Source: DAOTXR01 sp034435375 (lineage in GTDB: Bacteria > Chloroflexota > Anaerolineae > Aggregatilineales > UBA3940). Taken from it: a stretch of 64,000 nt of DNA. A program made the translations under genes and the position numbers. This document shows positions 61,256-64,000 of the stretch, piece after piece. Each line of letters begins with the position of its first letter. Position 1 is the first letter of the stretch. Location of the stretch: contig DAOTXR010000086.1 of assembly GCA_034435375.1 (NCBI GenBank), positions 185,647-249,646 on the forward strand. Direction: 5' to 3'. The notes beneath the pieces were generated by a model. It ran no database searches and was not told the DNA's origin. It saw only the letters and a program-made list of their open reading frames with translations.

Positions 61256-63094
61256 ATGGCATTCCAGTTTACCCCCTATTCTCTGCCCCTCCTCCTGGCT
61301 ATGATGGTTACCATCGTGCTGGGTGTGATCATCTGGCGGCGGAGGCCCGGCGCTGGGGTGGTGCCTTTTGTGATCCTCACGGCGGGTCTTACCCAGTGGA
61401 CCCTCGCCTACATACTCGAGCTGGAACTGGTCGACTTTGAGGCCAAAGTGTTTATGTCCAACTTCGAGTACGTCGGCATCACCAGCGTGATCGCGGCCTG
61501 GTTGGCCTTCTGCCTGGAATACACCGGACGTGAGAAGTGGCTGACTCGCCGCACCATCGGCCTTCTGACCATTGAGCCGGCGCTCACCGTGATCGCTGCC
61601 TATACCAATCCCTGGCACCACCTCTTTCGCAGCGAGGTGCTCCTCGACGACGCCCCCGGCTTCCTGGCGCTCAAAGTCACTTTCGGTCCGGCTTTCTGGG
61701 TTCACGCTGCCTACTCGTATGTGCTGCTCTTGTTAGGCACCTTCTTCCTGATCCAGGCTTTTGTCCGCTCCCCTCAGCTTTACCGTGGTCAGATTCTCAC
61801 CATGTTGATCGCTGTCTTCACTCCCTGGATCGCCAACGCCATCTACATCTTCGGCTTCAGTCCCTTCCCCGACCTTGACCTGACGCCGTTCGCCTTTACC
61901 ATTACCGGCGCAGCGATGGCGTGGAGCATCTACCGCTTCCGCCTGCTCGACATCATCCCTGTCGCCCGTGACATGGTGATCGAGAGCATGGACGATGCGC
62001 TGATGGTCCTCGATGCCCGCAACCGCATCGTCGACATCAACCCGGCAGGTTTGAGCATCGTCGGCCTGCAATCCAAGTCGGACGCCATCGGCCAACCAGC
62101 AGCCGAGGTGCTCGCCAGCTTCCAGCCTATCGCCCAACAATACCGCGACGTGCCGCAAACCCGCGCCGAGATCGCCATCCCCCTCAGCGGCGAGGAGCGC
62201 GTGTACGACCTGCGTATCTCGCCTCTCTACAACCGCAGCGGCGACCTGACCGGTCGGCTGGTTGTCTTGCACGACATCACCGACAGCAAGCGGGCGGCCC
62301 GCCAGATCCAGGAGCAGCGCGACGCCCTCCTGCAGGCCAACCGTGAGCTGGATGTCGCCCGCGAGCAGGCCGAAGCCGCCAACCGCCTCAAGAGCGAGTT
62401 CCTGGCGACCATGTCCCACGAGCTGCGCACGCCGCTCAACTCCGTGATCGGCTACGCCGACCTGATGCTCAGTGGGCTGACCGGCCAGATGAGCGACAAG
62501 CAGACAGATTACCTCAAGCGCATCATGGCCAACGGCGAGCACCTGCTGCGGTTGATCAACGAGGTGCTGGACCTGTCCAAAATCGAGGCGGGCCGCCTTG
62601 AACTGGATAGCCAGCCCTTTGCTCCCAGCGACCTGCTTCAGCGCATCAAAGAGCAGGCCCTGCCCCTGGCCGAGAAAAAAGGGTTGCAGTTCACGGCCTC
62701 GCTGGACCCCGGCCTGCCGGTGCGCATCATCGGCGACTCTGGCCGCCTGGAGCAGATCGTCCTCAACCTGGCCAGCAATGCCATCAAGTTCACCAACCAG
62801 GGCCGTGTCGAGGTTCACTTCAAGACAGTCAGCGAGTCGCGCTGGCGTATTGTCGTCTCAGATACAGGCATCGGCATCCCGCCGCACGCCCTGGAGTACA
62901 TCTTCGAGGAGTTCCGCCAGGTGGATGGCTCATCACAGCGCCAACACGAGGGCACTGGCCTGGGTCTGGCCATCGTCCAGAAGCTCACCAAGCTGATGGG
63001 CGGCCTGGTGCGCGTCGAGAGCGAGGTGGGCGTGGGCAGCACCTTTACAGTCGATCTGCCGCTCAACGTGCCAGAGGGGCATGTCGTAGTCTAG
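61256..63094 (+). CDS. Membrane sensor histidine kinase (7TM-PAS-HisKA-HATPase)
   Basis: 612 residues from the ATG at 61256, eight bases after GGAGAC. The N-terminal 220 residues have seven hydrophobic segments of the 7TM histidine-kinase type (PF16927-like). A PAS domain follows (ESMDDALMVLDARNRIVDIN), then a short coiled coil, then HisKA with the phospho-acceptor in MSHELRTPLNSVIGY (His388). The ATPase domain shows the N box LEQIVLNLASNAIKFT, G1 VSDTGIGIPP and G2 GTGLGLAIVQKL. It autophosphorylates on a signal probably sensed by the membrane domain. Two response-regulator genes follow. Confidence 0.9.
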   Translation: MAFQFTPYSLPLLLAMMVTIVLGVIIWRRRPGAGVVPFVILTAGLTQWTLAYILELELVDFEAKVFMSNFEYVGITSVIAAWLAFCLEYTGREKWLTRRTIGLLTIEPALTVIAAYTNPWHHLFRSEVLLDDAPGFLALKVTFGPAFWVHAAYSYVLLLLGTFFLIQAFVRSPQLYRGQILTMLIAVFTPWIANAIYIFGFSPFPDLDLTPFAFTITGAAMAWSIYRFRLLDIIPVARDMVIESMDDALMVLDARNRIVDINPAGLSIVGLQSKSDAIGQPAAEVLASFQPIAQQYRDVPQTRAEIAIPLSGEERVYDLRISPLYNRSGDLTGRLVVLHDITDSKRAARQIQEQRDALLQANRELDVAREQAEAANRLKSEFLATMSHELRTPLNSVIGYADLMLSGLTGQMSDKQTDYLKRIMANGEHLLRLINEVLDLSKIEAGRLELDSQPFAPSDLLQRIKEQALPLAEKKGLQFTASLDPGLPVRIIGDSGRLEQIVLNLASNAIKFTNQGRVEVHFKTVSESRWRIVVSDTGIGIPPHALEYIFEEFRQVDGSSQRQHEGTGLGLAIVQKLTKLMGGLVRVESEVGVGSTFTVDLPLNVPEGHVVV

Positions 63095-63148
63095 GCGCAG
63101 TTCGATCCGCAGCCGGTTCCGGCAAGCCCGCTGGGAGAGACATCGATC

Positions 63149-63574
63149 ATGTTAATGAGCACTGACATCACCACCTGGCGCGTCCTGATCGTGGACGACG
63201 AGCCAGACAACCTGGACCTCGCCAGCGACCTGCTGACCTACTGCGGAGCCGAGGTCGCGCCGGCGGGCACTGGCGAGCTGGCGCTTGCCCTGTTGGAGAC
63301 CTTCGCCCCCAACGTGATTCTGCTCGACCTGGCCATGCCTGGCCTGGATGGCTGGACTATCCAGCAGGAATTGAGAGCCAGACCGGAGTATAATCACATT
63401 GTCATCATTGCTCTGACAGCGCTCGTCATGCCGCACGACGCCGACCGGATTCAGGAAGCCTGCTTTGACGGCTACATCGTCAAACCGTTTCGCGTCAGGA
63501 CCCTGCTGGAGGACATCGCCGCCTGCATCGAGCGGTTTCAGGGCAATCACACACGAGGGACTCGCGAAGAATGA
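63149..63574 (+). CDS. Single-domain response regulator
   Basis: A 141-residue CheY-like receiver: the acidic pair in VLIVDDEPDNLDL, phospho-acceptor Asp60 in VILLDLAMPGLDGW, Thr in IIALTALVM and Lys in YIVKPFRVRTLLEDI. There is no output domain, so it may pass the phosphate on or act through protein contacts. It follows the kinase by 54 bases, with a GGGAGAGA site before the ATG, and its stop overlaps the next gene (ATGA). Confidence 0.88.
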   Translation: MLMSTDITTWRVLIVDDEPDNLDLASDLLTYCGAEVAPAGTGELALALLETFAPNVILLDLAMPGLDGWTIQQELRARPEYNHIVIIALTALVMPHDADRIQEACFDGYIVKPFRVRTLLEDIAACIERFQGNHTRGTREE

Positions 63575-63948
63575 CCGATCTGTCTCAATGGAAAGTCATG
63601 CTCGTCGACGACGAGCCGGATAGTCTGAACCTTCTGGCCGACATTCTGGCGCTGAACGGCGCCCAGGTCTACCGCGCTGGAAGTAGCGCGGAGTGCCTGG
63701 ACATGCTCCAGACCATCGATCCCACCCTGATCGTCCTCGATCTGGCCATGCCTCGGCCTGACGGCTGGGAGTTGCTGAGCCACATCCGCGCCAACCTGCG
63801 GCTGGCCGGGGTGCCGGTGGTGGCTGTGACGGCTTACTACTCGACGCGGGTGGCTGAGGAGGCGCTGGAGGCCGGCTTTGACGCCTTCTTCCCCAAGCCG
63901 ATCCGGGCCGCCGAATTCATCGACCGGCTGGCCGAGGTGGTCGGCTGA
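63571..63948 (+). CDS. Single-domain response regulator
   Basis: A 125-residue receiver with VMLVDDEPDSLNL, phospho-acceptor Asp57 in IVLDLAMPRPDGWELL, Thr in VVAVTAYYS and Lys in AFFPKPIRAAEF. It overlaps the first receiver gene by four bases. The pair may form a branched phosphorelay with the upstream histidine kinase. No output domain is present. It ends 30 bases before a GC hairpin. Confidence 0.88.
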   Translation: MTDLSQWKVMLVDDEPDSLNLLADILALNGAQVYRAGSSAECLDMLQTIDPTLIVLDLAMPRPDGWELLSHIRANLRLAGVPVVAVTAYYSTRVAEEALEAGFDAFFPKPIRAAEFIDRLAEVVG

Positions 63949-63977
63949 CCGCTAACATCCAGATGCTCGAATGCAGA

Positions 63978-64000
63978 GGGGGGCCGCGCCGCGGCCCCCC
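63978..64000 (+). terminator. GC-rich hairpin at window end (terminator candidate)
   Basis: GGGGGGCCGC and GCGGCCCCCC form a perfect 10-bp stem with a GCC loop after the response-regulator genes. The window ends here, so any U-run is not visible. Confidence 0.6.

Overview
GC-rich bacterial chromosome, most probably an anaerobic member of the Chloroflexota (Anaerolineae-like). This is inferred from gene content and protein style: a 7TM histidine kinase, Pro/Thr-rich surface proteins, Flx/Hdr bifurcation genes and a MetF-MetV pair. No rRNA or marker gene is present to prove it. The genes look intact and densely packed in operons with 4-base overlaps. I see no insertion sequence, prophage, CRISPR array or tRNA.

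Bases 1-28400 hold an exopolysaccharide/surface-glycan locus, almost all on the minus strand. From the promoter side it contains a sugar-phosphate transferase that starts chains on the lipid carrier (16513), a Wzc-like tyrosine kinase (15457), a Wzy-type polymerase/ligase, a Wzx-type flippase, five GT4 glycosyltransferases, a deacetylase-like protein, GDP-fucose synthase, two FemAB-type transferases and a truncated polysaccharide deacetylase at the window edge. A second block (18001-22776) contains an epimerase, two DegT aminotransferases, a hexapeptide acetyltransferase and a Gfo/Idh dehydrogenase, which fits a WbpB/D/E-like route to a 2,3-diacetamido sugar. A third block (22977-28394) has two methyltransferases, another deacetylase, a DPM1/ArnC-like GT2 and a sulfatase-superfamily protein. 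A good sigma70-like promoter with a palindrome on its -35 (16701-16729) probably drives the main operon.

Bases 28500-33720 hold a TPR/Excalibur membrane protein, a lipoprotein and a large secreted subtilase.

Bases 34768-56188 are the most interesting part: two convergent operons of electron-bifurcating heterodisulfide-reductase-like genes. The plus operon is hdrA-hdrA/GltD-flxD-flxC-flxB-flxA, an NADH-linked Flx-Hdr module. The minus operon is hdrA(double)-mvhD-hdrA(double, GltD)-mvhD-metV-metF-hdrCB plus a small Cys-rich protein, resembling the HdrCBA-MvhD-MetVF methylene-tetrahydrofolate reductase complex of acetogens. Three genes here (both plus-strand hdrA copies and one mvhD) are interrupted by a single in-frame TGA. 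The TGA sits exactly where window paralogues have a conserved Cys, and a bacterial-SECIS-like hairpin follows at the right distance. I read all three as selenoproteins, not as broken genes. Together the operons could join NADH, ferredoxin, a disulfide or other acceptor, and methyl-branch Wood-Ljungdahl chemistry in one selenium-dependent bifurcation system.

Bases 56599-60931 encode a deacetylase-like protein, three small membrane proteins (one an isoprenylcysteine methyltransferase homologue) and an FAD amine-oxidase-like protein. Bases 61256-63948 encode a 7TM-PAS histidine kinase followed by two single-domain response regulators and a terminator hairpin at the window end.
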